Assembly (NCBI GenBank): GCA_026913215.1
Contig: JAPTYK010000001.1
Coordinates: forward strand, 4,588,001-4,652,000
DNA from: Streptomyces diastatochromogenes
GTDB taxonomy: Bacteria > Actinomycetota > Actinomycetes > Streptomycetales > Streptomycetaceae
Length of the DNA: 64,000 nucleotides
Direction of reading: 5' to 3'
Shown: piece by piece, positions 40,592-50,316 of the stretch
Numbering within the stretch: position 1 is the stretch's first letter
Layout: each line of letters begins with the position of its first letter
The notes under the pieces: model-generated
The model's database searches: none
The model's input: only the letters and a program-made list of their open reading frames with translations
What the model was told of the DNA's origin: nothing
Position numbers and translations under genes: made by a program

Positions 40592-40628
40592 GAGGCCCGG
40601 TGCTCCCGTCGCGGGAGCACCGGGCCTC
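40592..40628 (+). terminator. Bidirectional terminator after groEL1
   Basis: 17-bp perfect inverted repeat (gaggcccggtgctcccg at 40592-40608 and its complement at 40612-40628) with a 3-base loop, between the convergent groEL1 and SnoaL-like genes. Confidence 0.88.
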
Positions 40629-40637
40629 ACCGCTTTC

Positions 40638-41336
40638 CTACGGCTCCACGGCCCCGAGCTGTCCCATCAGCCCGAGCATGTCGTACTGCCACCACCCCTC
40701 GACGACCTTCCCGTCCTCCCGGAAGCGGTGGACGACCATCCCGGTCATGCTCACCTCCATCCCGGTCGGCTGGAGCCCCATGAAGTCGCCGACCTGCGTC
40801 CCCTTCCACGTCCAGCGCGTGCAGACCCGGTCCCCGTCCGCGATCTGGTCGTCGACCGTGAACGCGAAGTCGAAGGCCGACCGCCACATCTCGGACTCGC
40901 GCCGCAGCGCGTCCATCCCCACCGTGTCCGTCGGATTGCTCGGATCGTGGTCGTGGTACCCCTCGGCGAACACCTCGTCGAGCGGCGGAAGCTCCCCCGG
41001 AGCCGAGACCAGCTCGAAGAACCGACGGGAGGTCGCCTTGTACATCTGCTCGTCCCGGAGGACGTCCAGATCGGTGAAGGTCGGCATCTCGTCACAGAGC
41101 GCGACCATCTCCCGGAAGATCCGGTCCGTCTCGGGGAGCTGCGAGTTCGTCATGGCCACGTCGTACGAGGGGAACTCGACGATCTCCACGACATGAGAGG
41201 CGTCGGACCGGTCCTTCCCGACGATGCTGTGCGTCGCGGTCCGCTTGCCCTTGGTCTGCTCGACCCACCGGTCCATGAGCCGGTTCAGGTCCTCGACCCG
41301 GCTCGTCTTGCAGTCGATGATTTGTACGAAGGTCAT
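40638..41336 (-). CDS. Two-domain protein: ABM-like N-half and SnoaL-like (ester cyclase) C-half
   Basis: 232 residues, intact. The first ~95 residues (MTFVQIIDCKTSRVEDLNRLMDRW ... SHVVEIVEFPSYDVAMTNSQ) look like a small dimeric alpha/beta-barrel domain. The second half (FFELVSAPGELPPLDEVFAEGY, VGMDALRRESEMWRSAFDF, VDDQIADGDRVCTRWTWKGTQ, VVHRFREDGKVVEGWWQYD) is SnoaL-like, a fold used by polyketide cyclases, hydroxylases and many proteins of unknown role. The conserved HDHDPSNP and the W/R-rich strand support it. No polyketide genes are nearby, so a stress-related or orphan role is likely. Confidence 0.8.
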   Translation of the reverse strand: MTFVQIIDCKTSRVEDLNRLMDRWVEQTKGKRTATHSIVGKDRSDASHVVEIVEFPSYDVAMTNSQLPETDRIFREMVALCDEMPTFTDLDVLRDEQMYKATSRRFFELVSAPGELPPLDEVFAEGYHDHDPSNPTDTVGMDALRRESEMWRSAFDFAFTVDDQIADGDRVCTRWTWKGTQVGDFMGLQPTGMEVSMTGMVVHRFREDGKVVEGWWQYDMLGLMGQLGAVEP

Positions 41337-41382
41337 GACGCCTCCCGGCCCAGGTAGGACCTTTCCAGTCTAGGTTGAGTGC

Positions 41383-44300
41383 ATGGAGTGGGCAGGGGAG
41401 AAGTGGCCGGTCACCGTCCACAACGGCACGGGAACCGTCGTGGTCGGCAACCACAACCACGTGACGACCGGGGCCCCGCCGGAGGTCCGCTCGGCCTACT
41501 GGGAGCAGGTGCGCCGCATCGCCCCCGACGAACTCGTCGGCCGGGAGGAGGAATTGGCGGAGCTCGCCGACTTCTGCCGCACCGGGACCGGGTACGCGTG
41601 GTGGCGGGCGGACGCCTGGGCGGGCAAATCGGCGCTGATGGCCTCGCTCGCCCTCGCCCCGCCCCCGGGCGTACGGATCGTCCCTTCTTCATCACCGCCC
41701 GCCTCGGCGCGCAGAACGACGCCGCCGCGTACGTGGACGTCGTCCTCGAACAGCTCGCGGAGTTGGCCGGCGAGGGACTGCCCGCCCTGCTCACCGCCGC
41801 GACCAGGGAGGCCCACCTGCTGCGCCTCTACCGCACGGCCGCCCGCGCCTGCGCCGCCCGGGGCGAACGGCTCGTCCTCCTCGTCGACGGCCTCGACGAG
41901 GACCGGGGCGTGACGACCGGCCCCGAAGCCCACTCGATCGCCGCCCTCCTCCCCACCGGCCTGCCCGTCGTCGTCTCCGGCCGCCTCAACCCGCCCCTCC
42001 CCGCCGACGTCCCCGAGGACCACCCCCTCCGGGACCCCTCCGTCGTCCGGATCCTGGCCCCTCGCCGAAGGCCCGCGCGATCCGCGTCGAGGCCGAACGC
42101 GAACTGAAACACCTCCTGACCGGCGGCGGCCTCCCCTACGACCTGCTCGCCCTCGTCACCGCCTCCGGCGGCGGCCTGACGGCGGACGACCTCGTCGAAC
42201 TGACCGACGCCGTCCCCTACCGGGTCAGGGACGTCCTCCGTACGGGCCCGGGGCGGACGTTCGCGGTACGCGGCGACGCCTACCTCCTCGCCCACGAGGA
42301 ACTCGCGGCCGGCGCCCGGGAGATGCTGGGCCGCCGGGAGCTGGACCGGTGGCGGGCGGTGCTGCACGGCTGGGCGGAGGAGTGGCGCGGACGGGGATGG
42401 CCGGACGGGACCCCGGCCTACCTCCTGCACGGCTACTTCCCGATGCTGCGGGCGGCCGGAGACCTGGACCGGATGCTCGCCTGCGCGCTCGACGAGGTGC
42501 GGCACGACCGGCTCCAGGAGGAGACCGGCGGGGTGAGCGAGGCGCTGGTGGAGCTCCGGGCGACGGGCGAGGAGGTCCTCGAACGCGGCGACCGGGCGGG
42601 GCTCGTGGCGACGATGCTGCGGCTCGGGTTCCGGCGCGGCGAGCTGACGCGGCGCGCCGGTGACACACCCGTCGAGCTGGCGGCGGCGTGGGCGGCGGCG
42701 GGGCGGATCGACCGGGCGACGGCCCTCGTCCGGAGCGAGGGCCTCCTGGAGACGGTGCACGGGCTGTGCGCGATCGCGCACCGGCTCGTGGAGACGGGGA
42801 CCGGCCGACCGCCGACGAGCTGGTGATGGAGGCCGATGTGCTCGTCCTGACCGAGGGAACCGCTCCGACCGGGACCTGCTGACGCGCTACCTGGTGCCCG
42901 CCCTCCTCGCGACCGACGAACTCGACCGTGCCGAGCGGCATGTGCGCGCCGTCGAGAGCGACATGGAACGGGGCTGCTGCTGCCATCCCTCCTCGACGCG
43001 CTCTGCGCCGCCGGGCAGTACGAGCGGGCCGCCGCGCTCACCCGGGGCCGAACTTCCTGGTTCGGGTCGCGGCCGTGGCACAGGTGGCGGGGCGCTGGCC
43101 GCTGCGGACCGCGCCGCGGAGGCCGAGCATCTGGTGCGCGAGGCGGCCGCCCGTGACCCGCACGTCCGGGTCGCGCTGTTCCTCGACGGCTCGCGGGCCC
43201 TGCGGGCGGCCGGGCACGAGGAGCGGGCGGACACCCTCCGCTCCGAGGCGCTGGCGGGAGTGGGCAGGGCGCGGGTGACCACTACCTGTTCGAAACGGCG
43301 CGGGCGCTGGCCGCCGCGGGCGAGTTCGAGCACCTCGACCGCTGGTCCCGGGAGGAGTTCCCGGGGCCGTCGTTCGGCCGGTGGGGGGTGGAGTTCGCCG
43401 AGGCCGGTGCCTGGGACCGGGCCCGGAAGGCCGCCGCCGAGGCGCCCGGGGAGACCGGTGAGCGGATCCTCTGCCGGGTCGCCGACGGGCTCGTCGCGGC
43501 CGGGCGCCTCGACGAGGCGGAGGCGGTGATGGAGCAGTCGGAGTCCCTGGCCACGGCGCGGCTGCGGGTCGAGCTCGGCAAGGCCAGGCTGCGCGCGGGC
43601 GATCTCGACGGGGCGGGCAGGGCCGTCGACCGCCTCGCCGGGGAGTGGCACGCGGATCTGCTGGCCGCGTACGCGCGGGCGCTCTGCCGCGCGGGCCTCA
43701 GGGAGCGGGCGCGGGCCTTGCTGGACGGCGGCCGGAAGGGGGCCGTGGCGCAGGTGGGGATCGCGGACGCGCTCCTCGACGCGGGCGACCCGGAGGCGGC
43801 GAAGGAACTGCTCGTCGCGGCGGAACGGACGCTGCGGGCCCCGGCCCCGAGGCGACCGCCGAGGTGCTCCTGGGGCGGTGCGGGCGCTGGCGGGCGCGGG
43901 CAGGACGGAGGAGGCGCGGTCCCTGCTCGCCGTGGCCGAACGCAACGGGGCGGACGAAGGCCTCGGGTTCGTGTCCGCGCTGGTGGCGGTGGGCGAGGTG
44001 GACCGTGCGGAGGAGCTGGCCACGGGCGGAGGCCTCTGGGTGGAGCCGGTGATCGGGGCCCGCCTCGCGGAAGGCGACTTCGACGCGGTGGTCCGCCTGG
44101 CGCGGAACGGCGGACTGCCCTCCGGGCGGACCCTGGCGATGGCCGTCCGCGGCCTGACGGAGGCGGGGGCGTGGGACCGGGCCGTGCTCCTGGGGCGGGA
44201 GGGCAGCTCGTTCGACCAGGACCGGATGTCCTTGATCACGGTGGCGGGGATGGCACGGGCCGGACGGGTGCACGAGGCGGCCCACCGGCTCGCGGGGGTG

Positions 44301-44819
44301 GGGACGGCCCCGACCGGCGATCTCGGCGTCACCCTCCTGCCGGAGCGGGTGCGCGCGCTGCTCGCCCTGGGGAGACGCGAGGAGGCGGAACGCCTGGCGA
44401 GGCCGGTGCGGGCGGAAACCTCACGGTTGTCCCCGGCCGCCCACGCGCGGTACGTCGTCCGGGCCCTCGTCGTCCTCGGCGCCCACGAGGAGGCGTGCCG
44501 CCACGCCCGGGAGGCGGATCCCCGGAACGTCGTACAGCTGCTGCTGTCCGTGGCCGCGGACCTCGTCCGGGAAGGCGCGTACGAGGAGGCGGAGCGGATC
44601 CTCGCCGGACTGCACTTCGCCGGACTCCGGTGCGCCGCCGTCTACGCCGACCTGGCCCGTGACCACCCCGACCCGGTCCGGGCCCGGGAGTGCGCCGCCC
44701 TCGCCCTGCACCTCGGCTCCTGGCCCGAGGTGCTGCCCACGGTCCTTCCCCGCGTCCCCGAGGCCGTTCCCCTCGTCCTCGAAGAGGCCGAGCGGCTACG
44801 CCGAGCGCTGGAGGTCTGA
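41383..44819 (+). CDS. STAND-type NTPase with amyloid-like N-terminal motif and helical repeats (about ten frame breaks)
   Basis: About 1150 residues when restored. Residues 11-30 are TVHNGTGTVVVGNHNHVTTG, a Gly/Asn/Val-rich stretch of the kind seen in amyloid-signalling motifs of bacterial NLR-like proteins. The NTPase domain has a degenerate P-loop ADAWAGKSALMASLAL and Walker B LVLLVDGLDEDRG, with PFFITARLGAQNDAAAYVDVVLEQL between. After SPKARAIRVEAERELKHLL comes a winged-helix-like part (VPYRVRDVLRTGPGRTFAVRG), then about 600 residues of TPR-like helical hairpins (AAGRLDEAEAVMEQSESLATAR, LCRAGLRERARALLDGG). Missing G/C bases are near 41687, 42062, 42800, 42856, 42973, 43048, 43089, 43268, 43849 and 43877. 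Likely a sensor/switch ATPase; a defence role is inference. Confidence 0.82.
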
Positions 44820-45811
44820 GGCCCGGACCTCCTCCGCGAAGGGTTCTCCACGGGTGCAGCGCGCCACCTCCTCGATCGCCTGGTCCGCCATGCGGTGGAG
44901 TTCGTTGCCGAGGGAGCCGGCGACGTGGGGGTGAGGAGGACGTTGGGGAGGGTCCACAGGGGAGTCCGGGGCGGGGAGTTCCGGGTCCGTGACGTCGAGG
45001 ATCGCGTGGAGGCGGCCCGTGACGAGGTGGGGGAGGAGGGCCTCCTCGTCGACCAGGGAGCCCCGGGCCGTGTTGATCAGGGTGGTGCCGGCGCGCATCG
45101 CGGCGAGTTGCGCCGGGCCGATCATGTGGCGCGTGGCGGGGAGTTGGGGCGCGTGGATCGAGACGACCGTGCTGCGGGCGCAGAGTTCGTCGAGGCCGGT
45201 CAGTTCCGCGCCGGGCGGCGGGGTCGTCACGTACGGGTCGTACAGCAGGACCTCGAAGTCGAAGGGGCGGAGGAGTTCGACGACCCGGCGGCCGATGCGG
45301 GAGGCGCCGACGATGCCGAGGGTGCGGCGGTAGTTGCCCCAGGGGGCGGACTCCGTGAGCCAGGCGTCGTCGGTGCGGGTGTCCGCGTACCGCTGGGCCG
45401 AGCGCAGGACCCGCTTCCCGGCGAAGAGGATCGCGGCGAGGGTGTACTCGGCGACGGGCAGCGCGTTGGCCCCGGCGGCCGAGGTGACGCGCAGGCCGCG
45501 TTCCCAGCAGGCGTCGGTGACGTGGTGCTTGACGGAGCCGGCCGCGTGGACGACGGCGCGGAGGCGGGGGCGCGGGCCAGGACCTCGGCCGTCAGCGGGG
45601 TCGCTCCCCAGCAGGTCAGGAGGATCTCGGCCTCGGCGAGCGCGGCGGCGACCCGGGGACCGGGGGCCGTCAGGTCGTGGGCGACCAGGCGGGGGTCGGT
45701 GCGGGTGAGTGCGGCGAGGCGGGTGCGGTGGGCGTCCGTGAGGAGCCGGTCGTCGACTCCCGGGCCCATGGCGAGGAGGAGGGAGGGGCGGTTGTCAGTG
45801 GTCGGGTGCAT
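44796..45811 (-). CDS. D-2-hydroxyacid dehydrogenase (frame breaks near 45567 and 44920-44965)
   Basis: NAD-dependent dehydrogenase of the D-isomer family, about 340 residues. It starts MHPTTDNRPSLLLAMGPGVD. The Rossmann motif is LGIVGASRIGRRVVELL (second Gly replaced by Ser), followed by the acidic LLYDPY. The catalytic Arg is in INTARGSLVDE and the catalytic His in TPHVAGSLGNE. One base is missing near 45567. In 44920-44965 three Cs are missing, so the open frame reads VDPPQRPPHPHVAG where LWTLPNVLLTPHVAG is expected. The gene starts 18 bases after the ABC permease gene and is the last gene of that operon, so its substrate is probably derived from the imported sugar. Its end overlaps the STAND gene by 24 bases. 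Confidence 0.87.
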
Positions 45812-45829
45812 CGTGGGTACCGGCCTTCC

Positions 45830-46684
45830 TCACTTGACGCTGCCGGCCGTCAGACCGGCCTTCCAGTGGCGCTGGAGGGAGACGAAGGCGACGACGAGGG
45901 GGACGACGGCGAGCAGGGATCCGGTGACGACGAGGGGGTAGAAGTCGGGTTCGGCGTGGGCGTTGCTGTTCCACGCGTACAGGCCGAGGCTCAGCGGGTA
46001 GAGCTTCTGGTCCGAGAGCATCACCAGGGGGAGGAAGAAGTTGTTCCAGACGGCGGTGAACTGGAAGAGGAAGACGGTCACGAAGCCGGGCATGACCATG
46101 CGCAGGCCGATGGACCAGAAGACGCGCATCTCGCCCGCCCCGTCGATACGGGCGGCCTCCAGGGCCTCGTCGGGGATGTAGCCGGCGCAGAAGACCCGGG
46201 AGAGGTAGACGCCGAAGGGGTTGACGAGGACGGGGATCAGGACGGCCCAGTAGGTGTTGACGATCCCGATCTCGCTGGCCAGGAGGTACATCGGCAGGGC
46301 GAGCGCGGTGGTGGGGACGAGCACGCCCAGCAGGACGAGGCCGAAGAGCTTCTCCTTGCCGCGGAAGTCGTAGACGTGGAAGGCGTATCCGGCGGCGACG
46401 CTGATGAGGGAGCAGGCGAGGGCGCCGATTCCCGCGTAGAGGAGGCTGTTGGCGTACCAGTGGAAGTAGACGCCGTCGTTGTACGAGGCGAGCCGGGAGA
46501 GGTTGCCGCCGAGGTCGAAGCCCTCGAAGGAGAAGGCGTCTCCGGCGAGGAGGCCGCCGGCGTCCTTGGTGGCGGCGGTGAGCAGCCAGACCAGGGGGAA
46601 GAGCATGTAGACGACGGCGAGGACGAGGGCGCCGTTGACGGCCGTCTTCGAGAGCCATCGGCCGGGGGTGCGGGGACGGTTCAC
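45830..46684 (-). CDS. Carbohydrate ABC transporter permease (MalG type)
   Basis: 284 residues, six predicted helices, intact. It starts GTG 46684 (MNRPRTPGRWLSKTAVNGALV), overlapping the stop of the first permease by four bases. The ATPase-coupling EAA loop is IPDEALEAARIDGAGEMRVFWSIGL. Helices include AVVYMLFPLVWLLTAA, LFGLVLLGVLVPTTALALPMYLL and VVTGSLLAVVPLVVAFVSLQ. No ATPase gene is present in the operon; such importers often share MsiK encoded elsewhere in Streptomyces. Confidence 0.94.
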   Translation of the reverse strand: MNRPRTPGRWLSKTAVNGALVLAVVYMLFPLVWLLTAATKDAGGLLAGDAFSFEGFDLGGNLSRLASYNDGVYFHWYANSLLYAGIGALACSLISVAAGYAFHVYDFRGKEKLFGLVLLGVLVPTTALALPMYLLASEIGIVNTYWAVLIPVLVNPFGVYLSRVFCAGYIPDEALEAARIDGAGEMRVFWSIGLRMVMPGFVTVFLFQFTAVWNNFFLPLVMLSDQKLYPLSLGLYAWNSNAHAEPDFYPLVVTGSLLAVVPLVVAFVSLQRHWKAGLTAGSVK

Positions 46685-47588
46685 GCGGTCTTCTCCTTCC
46701 GTGCCCCGCCGGACTTCCGGCGGCCGGTCAGCCTGGTCACCGCGAAGGAGAGCAGCGCCGCCGTCAGGGCGAGGAGGACGGAGGCCGCGGCGGCGAGTCC
46801 GTAGTCGTTGCGGTCGAAGGCCGCGGTGTAGGCGTACATGTTCGGCGTCCAGGTGGAGGTGACGGCGGAGCCGGTGCCCTTGTTGAGGATGAGCGGCTCG
46901 GTGAAGAGCTGGAGGGAGCCGATGATCGTGAAGAGGCCGACCATCGCGAGGGAGGCCTTGACGAGCGGGACCTTGATGGCGAAGGCGATGCGCCAGGCGC
47001 CGGCGCCGTCGACGGTGGCCGCTTCGAGGACGGAGCGGTCGATGGCCTGGAGGGCGGCGTAGAAGATGACCATGTTGTAGCCGAGCCACTCCCACAGGGC
47101 GATGTTGACGACGGACGGCAGGGTGCCCTCGGGGGAGAAGAAGTCGAAGCCGATGCCGCCGGCGTCCATGGCCCGCACGACCGGGCTGAGCTGGGGCGTG
47201 TAGAGGTAGACCCAGATCAGGGCGGCGATGATGCCGGGGACGGCGTGCGGCAGGAACAGCGCGAGCTGGAAGAAGCGGCGGGCGCGGGCGAGCGCCGAGT
47301 CGAGCAGGAGGGCGAGGCCGAGGGCCCCGGCGAGCAGCAGCGGGATGTAGAGCAGGCAGTATCCGAGCAGGACGCCGAAGCCCTCCAGGAAGGCCCGGTC
47401 ACCCAGCGCCGCGGTGTAGTTGGCGAGGCCGGTGAAGACGGTCTCGGTGCCGCCGAAGCCCAGTCCCGACTGCTTCTCGGTGAAGAGGCTGAGCCAGATC
47501 GCGTATCCGATCGGCACCACCATCACCGCGGTGAACAGGACGAAGAAGGGGTCAGCAGGAGCGCCGCGGCGCGGGTGCGGGCCTTCAC
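46681..47588 (-). CDS. Carbohydrate ABC transporter permease (MalF type; frame broken near 47551)
   Basis: About 302 residues. GTG 47588 starts MKARTRAAALLLTPFFVLFTAV, with one C missing near 47551 that splits it from the rest (MVVPIGYAIWLSLFTEKQSG). Six helices; the EAA loop is IDRSVLEAATVDGAGAWRIAF. It forms a pair with the MalG-type permease, whose start overlaps its stop. The stop of the binding protein gene lies 4 bases before its start. Confidence 0.93.
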
Positions 47589-47592
47589 CGGG

Positions 47593-48909
47593 TCAGCCCT
47601 CGACCTTCAGGCCGCGCTTGGTGAGTTCGGCGACGGTGGCGTCGTGGCCGGTCCTGACGGCGTCGGCGATCGACGGGCCGCCCTTGGCGAGCTTGCCGAA
47701 CTGGTCCTTGATCGCGGTGTTGGTGGTGCCGGTGGTCGGGCCCCAGGCCCAGTGGGGGTTGATGGAGGCGCCGGCGGCCTCGAAGAGGGCGTAGATGTCC
47801 TGGCCGCCGTAGTAGCTCGCGTCGAAGGCCTTCTTGGCGACGGGGCGCAGTCCGGCGTCGGCCGGGAAGGCGCTGGAGGTGCCGGAGGCGATCCGGGACT
47901 TGATGCCGGCCTCGGTGGTGGACATCCACTTGGCGAAGGTGACGGCGGCGGCCTTCTGCTCGCTGTCCTTGGTCACGGCGAAGGAGGTGCCGCCGAGCAT
48001 GCCGCTGGCGGGCTTGCCGTCCCAGGTGGGGATGGGCGCGACGGCCCACTTGCCGGCCAGTTCGGGGGAGTTGCCCTTGAGGACGCCCGCGCCCCAGGAG
48101 GCGCCGAGGTAGCCGACGGTGGTGCCGTTCTTGAGGGAGCCGACCCATTCGGGGCTGAAGGAGGCGTCCTTGTGGACGAGGTCGGCGTCGAGGAGGCCCT
48201 GCCAGTAGGAGGCGACCTTGGTGGTGGCCGGGTCGGTGGTGTTCACCTTCCAGGTGTCGTTCTCGGCCTTGAACCACTGGGCGCCGGCCTGCCAGGCCAT
48301 GGCCTCGAAGGTGGTCGGGTCGTCGGGGAAGAAGGTGGCGATGCGGGCCTTGGCGTCGGCCTTCTTGATCTGCTCGGCGGCCTTCTTGAAGTCGTCCCAG
48401 GTGGTGGGGGGCTGGACCCCGTACTTAGCGAAGAGGTCCTTGCGGTAGAAGAAGGCCTGCGGGGCGGCGTCGAAGGGGACGGCCCAGGACTTCCCGCCGA
48501 GGGTGGTGAGTTCGACGGACTGCGGGAGGAGCTTGGCGCGGTCGGCCTCGGTGAACTGGTCGCCGATGTCCTGGAGGGCGCCGGAGCTCACGAACTCGGG
48601 GAGCGAGGCGTACTCGATGGAGACCAGGTCGGGGGCGTTGCCCGCCTTCACGGCGTTGGAGATCTTGGCGTAGCCGCCGGCGGTGCCGGAGGGGATCTCC
48701 TCGAACTTCACCTGGATGTCCCGGTGTGAGGAGTTGAAGGCGTCCACGACGTCCTTGGAGCCCTTGGCCCAGCCCCAGAAGGTGATGGTCACGGGCCCGG
48801 ACGGCTTGTTCGCGGTGTCGTCACCGCCGCCGCCGCAGGCCGTGAGGACGGCCAGGGCGGTGGCGGTGCCGGCTATGACGCGGGACGTTCTGCTCCAGGT
48901 ACGGGTCAC
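47593..48909 (-). CDS. Sugar-binding lipoprotein of the ABC importer
   Basis: Extracytoplasmic solute-binding protein, 438 residues, intact. Lipoprotein signal RTSRVIAGTATALAVLTAC followed by GGGGDDTANKP. Family marks are GPVTITFWGWAKGSKDVVDAF, IPSGTAGGYAKISNAVKAGNAPDLVSIEY and WAVPFDAAPQAFFYRKDLFAKYG. It is the first transporter gene of the operon. The region 48910-49009 upstream holds GATCGAAA, the same core found before the divergent DUF2264 gene. The sugar bound is not known. Confidence 0.95.
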   Translation of the reverse strand: MTRTWSRTSRVIAGTATALAVLTACGGGGDDTANKPSGPVTITFWGWAKGSKDVVDAFNSSHRDIQVKFEEIPSGTAGGYAKISNAVKAGNAPDLVSIEYASLPEFVSSGALQDIGDQFTEADRAKLLPQSVELTTLGGKSWAVPFDAAPQAFFYRKDLFAKYGVQPPTTWDDFKKAAEQIKKADAKARIATFFPDDPTTFEAMAWQAGAQWFKAENDTWKVNTTDPATTKVASYWQGLLDADLVHKDASFSPEWVGSLKNGTTVGYLGASWGAGVLKGNSPELAGKWAVAPIPTWDGKPASGMLGGTSFAVTKDSEQKAAAVTFAKWMSTTEAGIKSRIASGTSSAFPADAGLRPVAKKAFDASYYGGQDIYALFEAAGASINPHWAWGPTTGTTNTAIKDQFGKLAKGGPSIADAVRTGHDATVAELTKRGLKVEG

Positions 48910-48990
48910 GGCACGGCTCCTGAGGGCGGGGCGGCTGGGGTTGTGGCCGTGATCCTGTGACCGTTCATGACCGAAGTCAAGAGCGAAAGA

Positions 48991-49020
48991 TTGATTGATC
49001 GAAAAAAGATCAGATCGAAG
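48991..49020. promoter_or_regulatory. GATCGAA-type candidate operator before the sugar importer
   Basis: AT-rich stretch with gattgatcgaaaa and gatcgaagg: two GATCGAA cores 16 bases apart (48997 and 49013). DeoR-type regulators often bind such direct repeats. The same core is repeated at 50149-50180. Confidence 0.5.
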
Positions 49021-50088
49021 GTGCGGGGCGGGCCCCGCAGGAGTCCCGCACCCGCAGCCACGGCAGCAGGCTCAGATGACGCCGCGCCGCCTCCTCGTCG
49101 GAGGCCTCCGTGAGCCGCTCCACCAGCAGTTCCGTGGCGTGCCGGCCCACCTGGCGCTTCGGCGGGGCGACCGCCGTCAGCGGGGTGTCGGCGAGGGCGG
49201 CGACCTCGTCGTCGTACGCGATCACGGCCAGGTCCTGCGGCACCCGTACGCCCAGCTCGGCCAGGTGCTGCACGATCTCGATCGCGTCCACGTCGTTGTG
49301 GACCAGGGCCGCGCTCGCCAGGCCCGAACCGACGGCCTCGTGCAGCGCCCGCACCGCCCGCTCGAAGCCCTCCGGATCCGCCTCGGCCGGTACGGAGTCG
49401 ATGACCGGGCGCGGCTCCTTCAGGCCCAGCGTCCCCAGCGCCTCGGCGTAGCCCGCGCGCACCGCGAAGGCGGTCGGGGAGTCCCGGCGGGCCACGAGCA
49501 GCGGCGTCGCGTGGCCGAGCGAGAGCAGGTGGCGCAGGGCGAGCAGCACGCCGTGGGCGTGGTCGGAGGCGACCCGGTCCAGGCCGTCGAGCGGGCTGCC
49601 GGGCTCGGCGCGCCGCTCCAGGAGGACGGCCGGCACGGGCAGTTCGGCCAGCCAGTCGCCGTACGCGAGCCGGTCCTCGGGCAGTCCGCGCCAGCCGGGC
49701 GCGACGAGGACGCCCTCGGCGCCCGCCGCGAGGAGGCCCTCGACGCGGGCCCGGTCCTCCTCCGGCCGGTAGTCGGAGATCCGCAGCACGAGCCGCGCCC
49801 CGGCGCGGGCCGCCGCCTCGTGCGCCCCCGGATGACCTCGGCGAAGTAGTACGTGGCGGAGGGCGCGAGCAGGCCGAGGACCAGGCCCTCGCCGGAGTGC
49901 CCGCCGGCCCGCGCCGGGGCCAGGAGACCTGGCCGTGCACCCGGTCCAGCAGGCCCTGGGCGGCCAGGGCCTCGACGTCCCGGCGGGCGGTGACGGGGAG
50001 ACCCCGAGGCGTTCGGCCAGTTCGGAGACGCGGGCGGTGCCGCGCTCGCGCACCAGGGCCAGCAGTCGGTCGTGTCGTTCGGCAGCAC
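49010..50088 (-). CDS. Transcription regulator: DeoR-type HTH plus LacI-type sugar-binding domain (four frame breaks)
   Basis: Start near GTG 50088. The restored N-terminus ERHDRLLALVRERGTARVSELA followed by ERLGVSPVTARRDVEALAAQ is a DeoR-type winged HTH. The C-terminal domain (LVLGLLAPSATYYFAEVIRG, SDYRPEEDRARVEGLLAAGA, ASDHAHGVLLALRHLLSLGH, VHNDVDAIEIVQHLAELGVRVP, LAVIAYDDEVAALADTPLT) is of the periplasmic-binding-protein type found in LacI/GntR regulators. Bases are missing near 50081, 50002, 49925 and 49828. It lies between the importer and the divergent DUF2264 gene and probably senses the imported sugar and represses both through the GATCGAA sites. Confidence 0.85.
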
Positions 50089-50148
50089 TCCGCGCACGGC
50101 GCGGTTCCCTCGCGGTGGTGGTGGTTCCCCGAGCCTAGCCCCAGGGAT

Positions 50149-50180
50149 GATCGAATGACAGAAGTTTCGATCATTCGATC
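50149..50180. promoter_or_regulatory. Inverted and direct GATCGAA repeats between regulator and DUF2264 gene
   Basis: Perfect 10-bp inverted repeat gatcgaatga (50149-50158) and tcattcgatc (50171-50180). Read on the minus strand, the right half contains GATCGAAT directly followed by GATCGAAA. Three GATCGAA cores in 32 bases make this the best operator candidate for the neighbouring regulator. Confidence 0.65.
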
Positions 50181-50316
50181 CGGTTCTCTTGACGTCCGGT
50201 CGAAGTCTGTTCAGGATTCCCGGCGACCCAGGATTCCCACGACCCGTGACGACCGCGATCCGGGACTCCCGGCGACGCAGCCGCCGTGACAGGCCCCAGG
50301 CCAGGCCCCAGGGAGC

